This document shows positions 27,527-37,600 of a stretch of DNA of 64,000 nt, piece by piece (within the stretch, counting starts at the first letter, position 1; the number at the start of each line of letters is the position of its first letter). Below the pieces are notes generated by a model, which saw only the letters and a program-made list of their open reading frames with translations, made no database searches and was not told the DNA's origin. A program made the translations under genes and the position numbers. The DNA lies in assembly GCA_002376235.1 (NCBI GenBank), contig DFNX01000016.1, positions 62,001 through 126,000 on the forward strand, in the 5' to 3' direction. The stretch is from Neorhizobium sp. UBA3556 (GTDB taxonomy: Bacteria; Pseudomonadota; Alphaproteobacteria; Rhizobiales; Rhizobiaceae).

Positions 27527-28822
27527 ATGGTAAGACACTTTATTTCAGGCGGAGTTCTGGCTGCGGCGGCGGTCGGAATGTTGCAATCGCCAGTGCTCGC
27601 TGGGGGGCTTGAGCGCGGCGGTTACAATATCGATCTCTTGTTCGATACGTCTCGGTTTACGGCGGAAGCGGCGTCCACGTTCGTCATGCCGGATCGCAAG
27701 CTGAAGAATGTGACGGATACGGACACTTCATCCGCAGCGTTTCCTTTTAATGGCACAGAAGCCGGGACTACTGGCGGTGGCGATCTGAATGGGTTGCCTG
27801 GTTCGGCAAATGGAAGCGAGAACTACTGGTCCCCTCGCATTGGTGTGAAGGCTGCGATCGGAAGTGCTGCGGACTGTATGTTCGATTATTCGGAACCTTG
27901 GGGCGCCCATAAGAATCCTGGCAGGAACTGGGCTGGCGCTAACGAAGATATTGAAACCAAGGTCGAGAGTCGGAACTATGCGCTGACCTGCTCGTACCGA
28001 TTTGATATGGGACCTGGCCAGCTTCGCTTGATCGGTGGTGGCTTCTATCAGGAAGTCTACGGATTCCAGGAGCGACTTGTTCAGGACTTCACAGGCGTAC
28101 CTCCTGCTTTTGGCGGGCTTTTATCAGGGGTAGGTCGTCTTGATCTTGAAGGTGATGGCTGGGGATGGCGCGCAGGTGTCGCCTATGAAATTCCGGAATA
28201 CGCCTTCCGCGCAAGTCTGGTTTACAACAGTGAGGTCAAGCTGAATGATATCACTGGAACGCTGGATCTAAGGCAGGTTGATCCGACCACCTACTCGAAC
28301 CCTATTGATGTCTATGGTTCACAGGCTATGCCTGATGTTCTCGAACTGAAGGTCCAGTCCGGTATAGCCCCGGATTGGCTCGCTTTCGGTTCGGTGAAGT
28401 GGACAGACTGGAGTCAGCTCCAGAAGGTTCCGTTCTTCTGTGATGCGCCGGGATTGCTGCTATGCTCCCTACCGGGTGGCGCGACTACTCTCGATCTCGG
28501 TTACCGCGACGGCTGGACGGTCATGGGTGGTATCGGCCACAAGTTCAACGAACAGTGGAGTGGCGCGGTCAGCCTGACCTGGGATCGCGGTACGTCTCAG
28601 GGCTTCGGTTCTCAGACCGATACATGGGCGCTGGGTGTTCTCGGATCCTATTCTCCCACCAAGAATCTTGAGTTTCGTCTCGCCGGCGTTCTTGGTCTGA
28701 TGACTGGCGGTTCGTCCCGACAGGTCACGCTTGATGGTGTAACCTATGGCCAGAGGGCCAGTTACGATTTCGACGACGATCTCGTCGCGGCCATCTCGAC
28801 GAGCGTCAAGGTCCGTTTCTGA
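27527..28822 (+). CDS. OmpP1/FadL-family outer membrane protein
   Basis: A 431-residue outer-membrane beta-barrel protein of the FadL/TodX type, probably importing hydrophobic compounds such as long-chain fatty acids. A signal peptide (ISGGVLAAAAVGMLQSPVLA, cleaved about residue 25) precedes the barrel, which has alternating aromatic strands and ends in a terminal Phe (STSVKVRF), as outer-membrane barrels do. The start at 27527 is supported by GGGAGTGGGAG upstream and by the signal peptide. A strong terminator follows. Confidence 0.85.
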   Translation: MVRHFISGGVLAAAAVGMLQSPVLAGGLERGGYNIDLLFDTSRFTAEAASTFVMPDRKLKNVTDTDTSSAAFPFNGTEAGTTGGGDLNGLPGSANGSENYWSPRIGVKAAIGSAADCMFDYSEPWGAHKNPGRNWAGANEDIETKVESRNYALTCSYRFDMGPGQLRLIGGGFYQEVYGFQERLVQDFTGVPPAFGGLLSGVGRLDLEGDGWGWRAGVAYEIPEYAFRASLVYNSEVKLNDITGTLDLRQVDPTTYSNPIDVYGSQAMPDVLELKVQSGIAPDWLAFGSVKWTDWSQLQKVPFFCDAPGLLLCSLPGGATTLDLGYRDGWTVMGGIGHKFNEQWSGAVSLTWDRGTSQGFGSQTDTWALGVLGSYSPTKNLEFRLAGVLGLMTGGSSRQVTLDGVTYGQRASYDFDDDLVAAISTSVKVRF

Positions 28823-28842
28823 CCTCTGCTCTCTTCAATGCC

Positions 28843-28869
28843 AAAAGCCCGGTTTCTACCGGGCTTTTT
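28843..28869 (+). terminator. Terminator of the FadL-like gene
   Basis: An 11-base perfect stem (28843-28853 with 28858-28868), loop TTCT, ending in a T run. Confidence 0.85.
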
Positions 28870-29048
28870 CTTGGCAGAATATTTGCGCGTCAGCTAAAAT
28901 TCTGTGACGATTTCGCAACACTTTTTTGTGACGATCACGCCGCGCATCAAGGCTAGGACTTTTGTCCATTTCCCGCCACAAACGAAGCGCAGCGGTAATG
29001 GAGTAGAGAGCACGGACTGCGGGGGCGGGACGTGCATGTTGGAGTATC

Positions 29049-29288
29049 ATGGGCGGGTTTTTTGAACATAAACGGGGCGTTGCTGGCGCGCAGAGGCGGA
29101 TTGTCCATTCGCTTTCCGCGTTCGCAGCAACCTTGTTCGGGGGTCCAAGTCTTGCCGAAAATGGAACCTACAGTTTCTCTCGCCTATCGGGAGGCAGATT
29201 GTTCGGATCGTCTTGTTCGGATTTTCTGTACGCACGGCCAATAATGTACGCCGCGGCTGAAAGCCGCGCGCGGGTCGAAAGAAACTGA
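29049..29288 (+). other. Possible leader reading frame upstream of exoR
   Basis: A 79-codon frame in the 420-base spacer before exoR. It starts with ATG after a good ribosome site (GGAG, four-base spacer) and its stop lies three bases before the exoR ATG, which itself has a poor ribosome site. A hairpin (29252-29268, CGCGGCT/AGCCGCG) lies in the last codons. Codon use is not typical of neighbours, so this may be a regulatory leader rather than a protein gene, or chance. Confidence 0.3.
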
Positions 29289-29291
29289 ACC

Positions 29292-30086
29292 ATGCGGAAG
29301 TCTAGCACCGGATCCATGAGAGTATTGCTTCTTGGAATATCGCTGGCGGCATTCTGTGCCGGAAACGCTCTTGCCTTCGACATAAAGGCAGGTGTGTCGA
29401 AGGAGTCTGGCCCGTTCGATCTCTTCAAGTTCGGCTTCAAGGCCTACAAGAACGGCCAGAAGGAAGATGCTGTCGAAGCCTATCGTTACGCCGCCGAAAA
29501 AGGCCATACCGGTTCGCGCTGGGCGCTGGCCAACATGTATGCCTATGGCGATGGCGTGGCCAAGGACGACTATGCCGCTTTCAAGATCTATAATGAGATC
29601 GCAGCTCAGGGCGTTGAGCCGGGGTCGGAAGACACGGGCTTTTTTGTCAACGCGCTCCTGTCTCTGGCAAGCTATTACAACCACGGCATTCCCGGCAGCC
29701 CGGTAAAGCCGGATCTCTATCAGGCACGTCAGCTCTATTTCCAGGTTGCCTCCACCTTCGGTGTGGCGGAAGCCCAATATCAGCTCGCTCGCATGATGCT
29801 GTCGGGTGAGGGCGGCGGCGCCAATATCCAGCAGGCCAAGAAGTGGCTCAACCAGGCGCGCAAGAGCGGCCATGCGGGCGCCATGGCCGTGTTCGGCAAC
29901 ATCCTGTTTCAGGAAGGTCAGTCCGTCCGTGGCCTGGCATTCATGACGGCGGCGCTTGATCGCTGCATCGCCAAGGAATGCGGCTGGATGGAGCAGCTTC
30001 AGGAACAGGCATTCTCGGTCGCGGATGAACGGGATCGGCGCGGTGCTGTCGCGCTCTCGCACCAGCTGGCGGACACGGACGACTGA
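29292..30086 (+). CDS. exoR: Exopolysaccharide regulator ExoR (Sel1 repeats)
   Basis: A 264-residue periplasmic protein matching rhizobial ExoR, which binds the ExoS sensor kinase and represses the ExoS-ChvI pathway controlling succinoglycan, flagella and acid response. A signal peptide (LLLGISLAAFCAGNALA) ends near residue 28 at ALAFDIKAG. Sel1-like repeats follow, for example ALANMYAYGDGVAKDD and QLARMMLSGEGGGANIQ. The length matches known ExoR. Its own ribosome site is weak, and a possible leader frame ends just before its start codon. Confidence 0.9.
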   Translation: MRKSSTGSMRVLLLGISLAAFCAGNALAFDIKAGVSKESGPFDLFKFGFKAYKNGQKEDAVEAYRYAAEKGHTGSRWALANMYAYGDGVAKDDYAAFKIYNEIAAQGVEPGSEDTGFFVNALLSLASYYNHGIPGSPVKPDLYQARQLYFQVASTFGVAEAQYQLARMMLSGEGGGANIQQAKKWLNQARKSGHAGAMAVFGNILFQEGQSVRGLAFMTAALDRCIAKECGWMEQLQEQAFSVADERDRRGAVALSHQLADTDD

Positions 30087-30118
30087 CCCGAACGGCGCTG
30101 AATAGCGCCTCCGGGTCA
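30085..30118. terminator. Convergent hairpin between exoR and xth
   Basis: Nested inverted repeats GACCCG/CGGGTC and GGCGCT/AGCGCC with a GAAT loop lie between two convergent genes. There is no strong T run, so termination activity is uncertain. Confidence 0.45.
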
Positions 30119-30135
30119 GATAGTGTCAGCTCTGA

Positions 30136-30942
30136 TCAGGCCGCAAAATCGAACAGGCCGACCACAGGAACGTGATCCGACGGTTTTTCCCACGCCCGTA
30201 CATGCTTTTCGATCGAAGTCGCCTTCAGACGGTCTGCCGCTTCCGGTGACAGCAAAAGGTGATCGATGCGGATGCCGTTATTCTTCGGCCATGCGCCAGC
30301 CTGATAATCCCAGAACGAGTAGAGCTTCGTTGCATCCGTGGTCGCGCGCACGGCGTCAATCAGGCCAAGATTTTCCAGCCGTCGAAAAGCTTCCCGGGTC
30401 TGTGGCAGGAAAAGCGCGTCCGTGGCCCAGACAGCAGGGTCGAAACAGTCATGTGGTTCCGGGATGACGTTATAGTCGCCAGCGAGGATAAGCGGTTCTT
30501 CCAAAGCCAGGCAGGTTTTCGCATGGCGGCGAAGCCGTTCCATCCAGGCAAGCTTGTACGGATATTTGATCGGATCATCGGCCGGATTGCCATTTGGCAG
30601 ATAGATGGAGGCAACCCGGATGACGCCCGTGGGAACCGAGAAGACGCATTCGATATAGCGGGATTGTTCGTCCACCGTGCCGTCCGGCGCTTCGCCGTCC
30701 GGCAAACCGCGCATCACCTCGTCCGGCTTGGTCTTCGACAGGATCGCGACGCCATTAAAACCCTTCTGGCCGTGCGTTTCCACATGATAGCCCAGCGCTT
30801 CGATCTCAAGTCGCGGAAAGCCCTCATCGACCGACTTTATTTCCTGAAGGCAGACGATATCCGGTGAGGAATCGGCCAGCCACTGGCGCAGGTTGTCGAT
30901 ACGCGCCTTGACGCCGTTGATGTTCCAGGTCGCGATCTTCAT
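30136..30942 (-). CDS. xth: Exodeoxyribonuclease III
   Basis: A 268-residue AP endonuclease/3'-5' exonuclease of the Xth family, for base-excision repair. The N-terminus MKIATWNINGVKARI, the metal-binding Glu in CLQEIKSVDE, the GDYNVIPEPHD block and the catalytic KPSDHVPVV near the C-terminus are all present. The length is normal. It is convergent with exoR and 95 bases upstream of erpA's stop on the same strand. Confidence 0.95.
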   Translation of the reverse strand: MKIATWNINGVKARIDNLRQWLADSSPDIVCLQEIKSVDEGFPRLEIEALGYHVETHGQKGFNGVAILSKTKPDEVMRGLPDGEAPDGTVDEQSRYIECVFSVPTGVIRVASIYLPNGNPADDPIKYPYKLAWMERLRRHAKTCLALEEPLILAGDYNVIPEPHDCFDPAVWATDALFLPQTREAFRRLENLGLIDAVRATTDATKLYSFWDYQAGAWPKNNGIRIDHLLLSPEAADRLKATSIEKHVRAWEKPSDHVPVVGLFDFAA

Positions 30943-31037
30943 GCCGTATCCACCTTCTGTTCCTTATCGTCTCTTTTAGACGATCGGTCGCAGGAGGGAA
31001 GCCGGATCAGATCGAAATGCCGGTCATTCTGGAAAGG

Positions 31038-31367
31038 TCAGATGGAGAAACTCGTGCCGCAGCCGCAGCTGGCGACCGCATTCGGGTTCTTGATCTGAAA
31101 GGATTGTCCGAGCAGGTTGTCGACGAAATCGATTTCCGATCCGGCCATATAGATCAGCGACATGCTGTCGATCAGCACCTTGGCGTCGCCGTTTTCGATG
31201 ATCACGTCGTCGGCCTCCGGCGCGGTGGCCAGATCGAACTTGTAGGAAAAGCCGGAACAGCCGCCGCCTTCAACGGAGACGCGCAGCGCCTGCTTGCCTG
31301 AATCGGCTGCGACGATCTGGGAGATCCGCTTGGCCGCGGCATCGGAGAGGGTTACATTTTCAGTCAT
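31038..31367 (-). CDS. erpA: Iron-sulfur cluster insertion protein (ErpA/HesB family)
   Basis: A 109-residue A-type Fe-S carrier. The three ligand cysteines are in GGGCSGF (residue 37) and SCGCGTSF near the C-terminus. It delivers Fe-S clusters to apoproteins in the cytoplasm. A-type carriers are hard to tell apart by sequence, so IscA or SufA-like roles are possible, but an isolated gene away from suf or isc fits ErpA. It is divergent from dgt. Confidence 0.9.
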   Translation of the reverse strand: MTENVTLSDAAAKRISQIVAADSGKQALRVSVEGGGCSGFSYKFDLATAPEADDVIIENGDAKVLIDSMSLIYMAGSEIDFVDNLLGQSFQIKNPNAVASCGCGTSFSI

Positions 31368-31536
31368 TTCGTGTCTCCTGCCGGGGGTAAGGCCCGGTGA
31401 GTTTCAGGCCGTGCCCGAATAACTCGAAGATTATTGTCACCGTCTTTGCGCACGGTCCCACTATAGGTATGAAGGCGTGAACGGCACGTCAATGGGCCGG
31501 GCGGAACGGAATTGCAATGGAAATGCAGGTGAAAGC

Positions 31537-32754
31537 ATGACGATCGATACCAGGACGCTCGGGTTCGGCAGCGGCGAGCGGGCGGTTTATGCGTCGGACC
31601 CGTGGGGCTCCCGGGGTCGGATGTTTCCCGAAGACGGCAGCCTGACGCGCTCCGAGTTCCAGCGCGACCGCGATCGCATCGTCCACACGACAGCCTTTCG
31701 CCGCCTCAAGCACAAGACACAGGTCTTCATCAGCCCTGATGGCGACCATTATCGCACCCGCCTGACCCATACGATCGAAGTCGCCCAGATCGCACGCGCT
31801 CTGGCGCGCGCCTTGAAGCTCGATGAGGATCTGGCCGAAGGCGTGGCGCTCGTCCACGATTTCGGCCACACGCCTTTTGGTCACACAGGAGAGGATGCGC
31901 TCGACGAGGTGATGAAACCCTTTGGCGGCTTCGATCACAATGCCCAGTCGCTTCGGGTCGTCACCAAGCTGGAGCGTCGCTACGCGGAATTCGACGGCAT
32001 CAACCTGACCTGGGAAAGTCTCGAAGGTCTCGTCAAGCACAATGGTCCGCTGATGACGCCGGACGGTGAGGGGCTGAACGGGCCGGTGCCGCAGCCGATC
32101 CGCGATTACTGCGAGCTTCATGATCTCGAACTGGCGAGCTTTGCCAGCCTCGAGGCGCAGGTTGCGGCGATCTCGGACGATATTGCCTACAATACCCACG
32201 ATATCGACGACGGGCTCCGCTCCGGCCTCCTGACCTTCGAGATGCTGGAGGATGTGCCGTTCCTGGCCGGGCTTATGCGGCAGGTGCGGGAGAAATATCC
32301 TGCTCTGGAGCCGAGCCGTTTCGCCTATGAGGTAACCCGTCGGCAGATCACCCATATGGTCGAGGACGTGATCGGCGTGGCGCAGACCAATCTTGCTTCG
32401 GTTCGTCCGCAATGCGCGACCGATGTGCGGGCAGCCGGCCAAGTGATTGCGACGTTCTCGCCGGAAATGGCCGAAACCGATCGCATGATCAAGAAGCTGC
32501 TGTTTGCCCGCATCTATCGCCATCCGGAGATCATGCGTATTCGGGCCGGCGCTTCGAAGATTGTTACCGATCTTTTCGAGGCCTATATGAACGACCCGAC
32601 GCTGATGCGCAGCCACCATTGGGTCAACCACATTTCCGGGCTGAAACAGGCGGCCAAGGCGCGCCATGTCGCCGATTATCTCGCCGGAATGACCGATACC
32701 TATGCCATCCGCGTGCATGGTGAGCTGTTTGACCAGACTCCCGATTTGCGCTAG
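31537..32754 (+). CDS. dgt: dGTP triphosphohydrolase-like protein
   Basis: A 405-residue HD-domain dNTP triphosphohydrolase, splitting dNTPs into nucleoside and triphosphate. HD-domain motifs are visible: RTRLTHTIEVAQIAR, LVHDFGHTPFGHTGED and the DDIAYNTHDIDDG segment. The start at 31537 follows AGGTGAAAG and gives MTIDTRTLGFGSGERAVYAS, matching relatives; an earlier frame adds 20 unlikely residues. It is the first gene of the long plus-strand housekeeping block and precedes argS by 63 bases. Confidence 0.93.
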   Translation: MTIDTRTLGFGSGERAVYASDPWGSRGRMFPEDGSLTRSEFQRDRDRIVHTTAFRRLKHKTQVFISPDGDHYRTRLTHTIEVAQIARALARALKLDEDLAEGVALVHDFGHTPFGHTGEDALDEVMKPFGGFDHNAQSLRVVTKLERRYAEFDGINLTWESLEGLVKHNGPLMTPDGEGLNGPVPQPIRDYCELHDLELASFASLEAQVAAISDDIAYNTHDIDDGLRSGLLTFEMLEDVPFLAGLMRQVREKYPALEPSRFAYEVTRRQITHMVEDVIGVAQTNLASVRPQCATDVRAAGQVIATFSPEMAETDRMIKKLLFARIYRHPEIMRIRAGASKIVTDLFEAYMNDPTLMRSHHWVNHISGLKQAAKARHVADYLAGMTDTYAIRVHGELFDQTPDLR

Positions 32755-32817
32755 GCCGACCTCCAAACACCACCGGCTTTTCAAAAGCCCGCTTCGCACT
32801 ACGCGTGGAAACGAGAC

Positions 32818-34575
32818 ATGAACCTTTTTGCAGACTTCGATAAAAGAATTAAAAATGCGCTGGAAACGATTGATATTATCAAGGAAAAGCGCAGCGAAGT
32901 CGATTTTGGACGACTGACCGTCGAGCCGCCGCGCGACCAGAGCCATGGCGATGTGGCCACCAATGCGGCGATGGTTTTGGCAAAGCCGCTCGGCACCAAT
33001 CCGCGTGCGCTCGCCGACCTGATCTCGGCTGCATTGCGCAATGACCCGGATATCAGCGAAGTTTCTGTCGCCGGACCGGGCTTTATCAACATCCGTCTTT
33101 CGACCGGTTACTGGCAGCGCATTCTGGCCTCGATGATCGAGGCTGGCACCGATTACGGCCGCTCGGCCGTCGGCGCGGGCAGGAAGACCAATGTCGAATA
33201 TGTTTCGGCAAACCCGACCGGTCCGATGCATGTCGGCCACTGCCGCGGTGCTGTGGTTGGCGATGCTTTGGCCAACCTCCTGTCTTTCGCCGGCTATGAT
33301 GTCGTGAAGGAATATTACATCAACGACGCAGGCGGCCAGATCGACGTGCTCGCGCGCTCCGTCTTCCTGCGTTACCGCGAGGCGCTGGGTGAGGCTATCG
33401 GCGAAATCCCCGCCGGCCTCTATCCGGGCGACTATCTCGTACCCGTCGGCAAGGAACTTGCGGAAGAGTTTGGTCCGCGGCTGCACACCATGCCGGAAGA
33501 GGAGTGGCTTCCGCTCGTAAAGGACCGTGCCGTTGCCGCGATGATGGTGATGATCCGCGAGGATCTCGAAGCTCTGAACGTCCATCATGACGTGTTCTTC
33601 TCCGAGCGCACCTTGCATGCGGAAGGCGCCAAGCTGATCCGCGCGGCGATCAACGACCTGACCTTCAAGGGCCATGTCTACAAGGGAAAGCTGCCGCCGC
33701 CGAAGGGGCAGCTTCCGGAAGACTGGGAAGATCGCGACCAGACGCTGTTCCGCTCGACGGAAGTCGGCGACGATATCGACCGTCCGCTGATCAAGTCGGA
33801 TGGCGCTTACACCTATTTCGCCGCCGACGTCGCCTACTTCAAGGAGAAGTATGACCGCAACTTCGACGAGATGATCTATGTGCTCGGCGCAGACCATGGT
33901 GGTTACGTCAAGCGGCTTGAGGCCGTTGCTCGTGCCGTATCCGAAGGCAAGGCGAAGCTGACTGTGCTCCTGTGCCAGCTGGTCAAGCTCTACCGTGATG
34001 GCGAGCCAGTGAAGATGTCGAAGCGGTCGGGTGATTTCGTCACGCTGCGCGAAGTCGTCGATGAGGTCGGCCGTGATTCGGTCCGATTCATGATGCTTTA
34101 CCGCAAGAATTCCGAGCCGCTGGACTTCGATTTCGCAAAAGTTACTGAACAATCGAAGGATAACCCGGTCTTTTACGTCCAATATGCACATGCCCGTTGC
34201 ATGTCGGTCTATCGTCAGGCGAAAGATGCCTTCCCGGATCTCGATATCGATTCGCTCGACCTTGCCTCCACGGTTGGCGAAATCTCCGATCCGAATGAGT
34301 TGCAGCTGGTCGCAAAGCTTGCCGAATACCCGCGGATAGTCGAGAGCGCAGCGCTTTCGCAGGAGCCGCATCGCATAGCGTTCTACCTCTATGATCTGGC
34401 CAGCTTCTTCCATGCGCATTGGAATAAAGGTAAGGAACAGCCGGAATTACGTTTTGTTAACGATAAGAACCGAGAATTGAGTATCGCCAGGCTTGGGCTG
34501 GTGCGCGCAGTTGCTTCCGTTTTGAGGTCTGGCCTCACGATCACGGGTACGGCTGCACCGCAGGAGATGCGCTGA
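32818..34575 (+). CDS. argS: Arginyl-tRNA synthetase
   Basis: A 585-residue class I synthetase charging tRNA(Arg). The HIGH motif is HVGH in SANPTGPMHVGHCRG (about residue 138), and the KMSKS equivalent is VKMSKRSGDF (about 400). The N-terminal add-1 domain and C-terminal DALR anticodon-binding domain (HARCMSVYRQA onward) are present. The order dgt-argS-SPOR-nagZ is conserved in rhizobia. Confidence 0.98.
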   Translation: MNLFADFDKRIKNALETIDIIKEKRSEVDFGRLTVEPPRDQSHGDVATNAAMVLAKPLGTNPRALADLISAALRNDPDISEVSVAGPGFINIRLSTGYWQRILASMIEAGTDYGRSAVGAGRKTNVEYVSANPTGPMHVGHCRGAVVGDALANLLSFAGYDVVKEYYINDAGGQIDVLARSVFLRYREALGEAIGEIPAGLYPGDYLVPVGKELAEEFGPRLHTMPEEEWLPLVKDRAVAAMMVMIREDLEALNVHHDVFFSERTLHAEGAKLIRAAINDLTFKGHVYKGKLPPPKGQLPEDWEDRDQTLFRSTEVGDDIDRPLIKSDGAYTYFAADVAYFKEKYDRNFDEMIYVLGADHGGYVKRLEAVARAVSEGKAKLTVLLCQLVKLYRDGEPVKMSKRSGDFVTLREVVDEVGRDSVRFMMLYRKNSEPLDFDFAKVTEQSKDNPVFYVQYAHARCMSVYRQAKDAFPDLDIDSLDLASTVGEISDPNELQLVAKLAEYPRIVESAALSQEPHRIAFYLYDLASFFHAHWNKGKEQPELRFVNDKNRELSIARLGLVRAVASVLRSGLTITGTAAPQEMR

Positions 34576-34640
34576 AAACGCCCTCATTTGCCCACATTGC
34601 TCTGGCAGCAACGGTGTAATGTAGGTGAGTGGACGAGGTA

Positions 34641-37600
34641 ATGGCGGATAATAACCTTGCGCGTAGCCGCAATAACGTTCCGGATTTCTTTGCTGATGGT
34701 GACCCATTGGCAGAACTGGCACGGATTGTCGGTTATGAAGATCGGGTTGTTGCAAACCCGGCTCCTGTGGTTTCCGAGCCCGTAGAGGCAAGGCGAACCG
34801 ACCCGGTCTTCAATCTGGAAGACGAACTCCTGCGCGAGTTTGAGCGTTACGATGCGCCCAGGCTCGATCCGGCAGACGATATCGTTGTCGAAGCGCCTTT
34901 GGTGCCTGCGATCGATGATGTGCCCGTGGAGGCTCCTCTCGATAGTCGCGATTTCGCTTCCGACTTCGAAGCGTCTGTTGTTGAGGACGAATATCGTAAC
35001 GCGAGCGAGCCGCTGCAGCAGTGGGCTGAGGAAAGCGATTCGCAGGGTTCTGTCGGTCAGGGTGTGGAGACTGCCGGTTATGACGCCGAAGCGGTCGATC
35101 CTCGTGATGGCAGTTTGTCCTATGACGCTCCCGTTGAAGGCGAACCGGCGCCATTCTCGCCGCACGTCTATTCGGATAGCTATCAGGCAGCGCCTGTCGA
35201 AACCGTTTACGCTTCCAGCACAGCTGTTGTTGCCGAGCCCGAAATCTCTTTCGACGATTTCGATCTGGCCGCCGAACTGGAGAACTCCTTCTCGGCTGCG
35301 CCGGTCGTAGAGCCGCTCCCGGTCTCTGCCTCGCTTGCCGCTTCGCCAGTTGTCGCCCCGATCGCTGAGGCTCAGCCAGCGTCTGCGGAAGTCCTGCCGT
35401 CTTCGGCTGATGCCAAGCGTAAAGGGGCGGGGTATACGCCCAGCTTCCGTATGCCGCTTGCCAACTTCCAGTCTGGCGCCGGTGTCGCGTCGCATCTGCG
35501 TGAGGAGCCAAAAGCTCAGCCGCAGCTTGCTCCCGCAGCGGTTGAGCCGGTTTCTGTAGCTGGGTGGGATGCTTCACCTGTCTCAACGCAGGTCGCGAGC
35601 CCGGTTGCCACTGTTGCCGCTCCTGCAATGTCTATCCCGTCGCTGGATATTCCGTTGGCCGGTCCGGCTGAAGCAATCTCTTCAAAGGCTGCACCGCTTG
35701 CATCCGAGCCTGCGCTGCGCGTGGAAAAAGATGCGTTTTCCGAACTGGATGATCTTCTTTCTGGCGGGGCGGACTATTCGGCCCAGCCTGTGGTCGATAA
35801 TTCACTGCTTCAGCCCGTGCAGGATCATGTCGATCACAAGGTTCTGCCGCAGGCGACAGTGACGGCGCCCGTCCAAAAGCCGATCTACGACGCTCCAGCC
35901 GCACCTGTGGCTTCGGCCGCTTCTGTCGATGACGATAACGATCCCTTTGCCGATCTCGACTTCGAGCTGGCACTTGATGATCTGGAACTCGACTTGAGCG
36001 ACATGGTGGTCGAGGAAAACAGCAAGGGTGTTGCACCGGTCGTCGCTGCGAGCGAACCGAAGGCTTCTGCTCCTCTCGCCGCCGCTTTCGTTGCCCCGCC
36101 GGCCCCATTCATTCCGCCGGCTGTTGCCGCGCCTGTTGCTGTGCCCGCTTATAGCGCGCCACCGGCATTTAATGCGCAGGCTGCTTTCGAGGCCCAGCGC
36201 CTGAATGGTGCCGAGCCCGAGGACGATGTTGCGTTCGATCCTGCTCTTCTCGCAGAACCGGAAGAGCAGCCGGAAGTGATTGCCGAACTCGACGTGCCGA
36301 CGCTTACCGTCGAAGAGAAGGAAGTGCCGCCGGCCTATCGTAACGATTTCGATCTCGATATCGACGCCGAACTCGCCTCGCTGCTCGAAGCGCCGGAAAC
36401 GGTCACGCCGGTTCAGCGCGCAAGTGCCGAACAGCCTGCCGTGGCAGCATCTGCTGCTCCCGCTGCCCAGAAGTCCGTTTATGCGGATCTGGACGATTTC
36501 GAACGGGCACTCGAAGAGGATTTCCGTCGCAGCCTCGCGACGCCGATTACGGCCAACGAAGGCTATGCGTCGGCCGAAGATTACGAACAGAACGTCGATG
36601 ATGTTGAAGGGCGTGCATCTTCGCGCCGCTGGATCGCTCCGCTCGTTGCTGTCGGTGTTCTGGCCGTCTGCGGCGCTGGTGCCTATGCATGGTTCGGAAG
36701 CTCCTCTTCCGGGCTTGGCGGAAATGGCGAGCCGGTGGTGATTGCTGCCGACAGCGAGCCGGTCAAGGTTGCGCCGGCGAATCCCGGCGGCAAGACCGTG
36801 CCGAACCAGGACAAGGCCGTTTACGACCGCGTCGCCGGTGCAGGATCGGAAACGCCCAAGCAGCAGCAGCTGATTTCCAGCAGCGAAGAGCCGGTAGATG
36901 TCGTTCAGAAGACGCTGATGCCGGATACGCTCCCGCTGGAAGGCGAGAACGACATGCAGATGACAGAGGTGTCTGACACCGAGGATCCGCGCCTTCTGCC
37001 TCAGGATCAGCAGCCGGCGGGTGAACAGCCCGTGACGGTCATGCCGCGCAAGGTCAAGACGATGATCGTTCGCGCCGATGGCAAGCTGGTCGAACAGGAA
37101 GTCGAACCTGCCGCTGCAGAAAAGATTGCTGCCGCGCCTGTCCGGGGCGATTCGTCTGCCCAGACGGCTGCTGCCTTCCCGACATCTGCGCCGGCTTCCG
37201 CCGTTGCCCAGAACGGTATCGTTCCTGCGTCGGCACCGGTCTCCGCTCCGGCAGACGTGGCATCCTCCATGCCTGTTGCTGCAGAGGCTCCGGCAACGAT
37301 CGAGCAACTGGTCGATCCGGCTCCTGCTGTTCGCGCTCCGGTTCCGGGCATGCGTCCTACGGCACAGTCCGCCAGCGTCAGCGATCAGGGTAACACTCGC
37401 CCGACGGCACCCGCTGCCGCACCGGCATCTGCCCCTGCTGCACAGAACACGCAGGTCGCATCGCTGGGCCAAGGCGGCTACGTCATCCAGATCGCTTCGC
37501 TGCCGTCCCAGGCGGATGCACAGCGCTCTTATCAGAACCTGTCGAACAAGTTCGGCAGCGTGATTGGTGGACGCGGCGTCGATATCAAGGCTGCTGAAAT

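Noticed and set aside
31489..34419. A 976-codon minus-strand frame opposite dgt and argS
   Set aside because: dgt and argS are unambiguous on the plus strand; the antisense frame crosses the spacer between them and has no motif.
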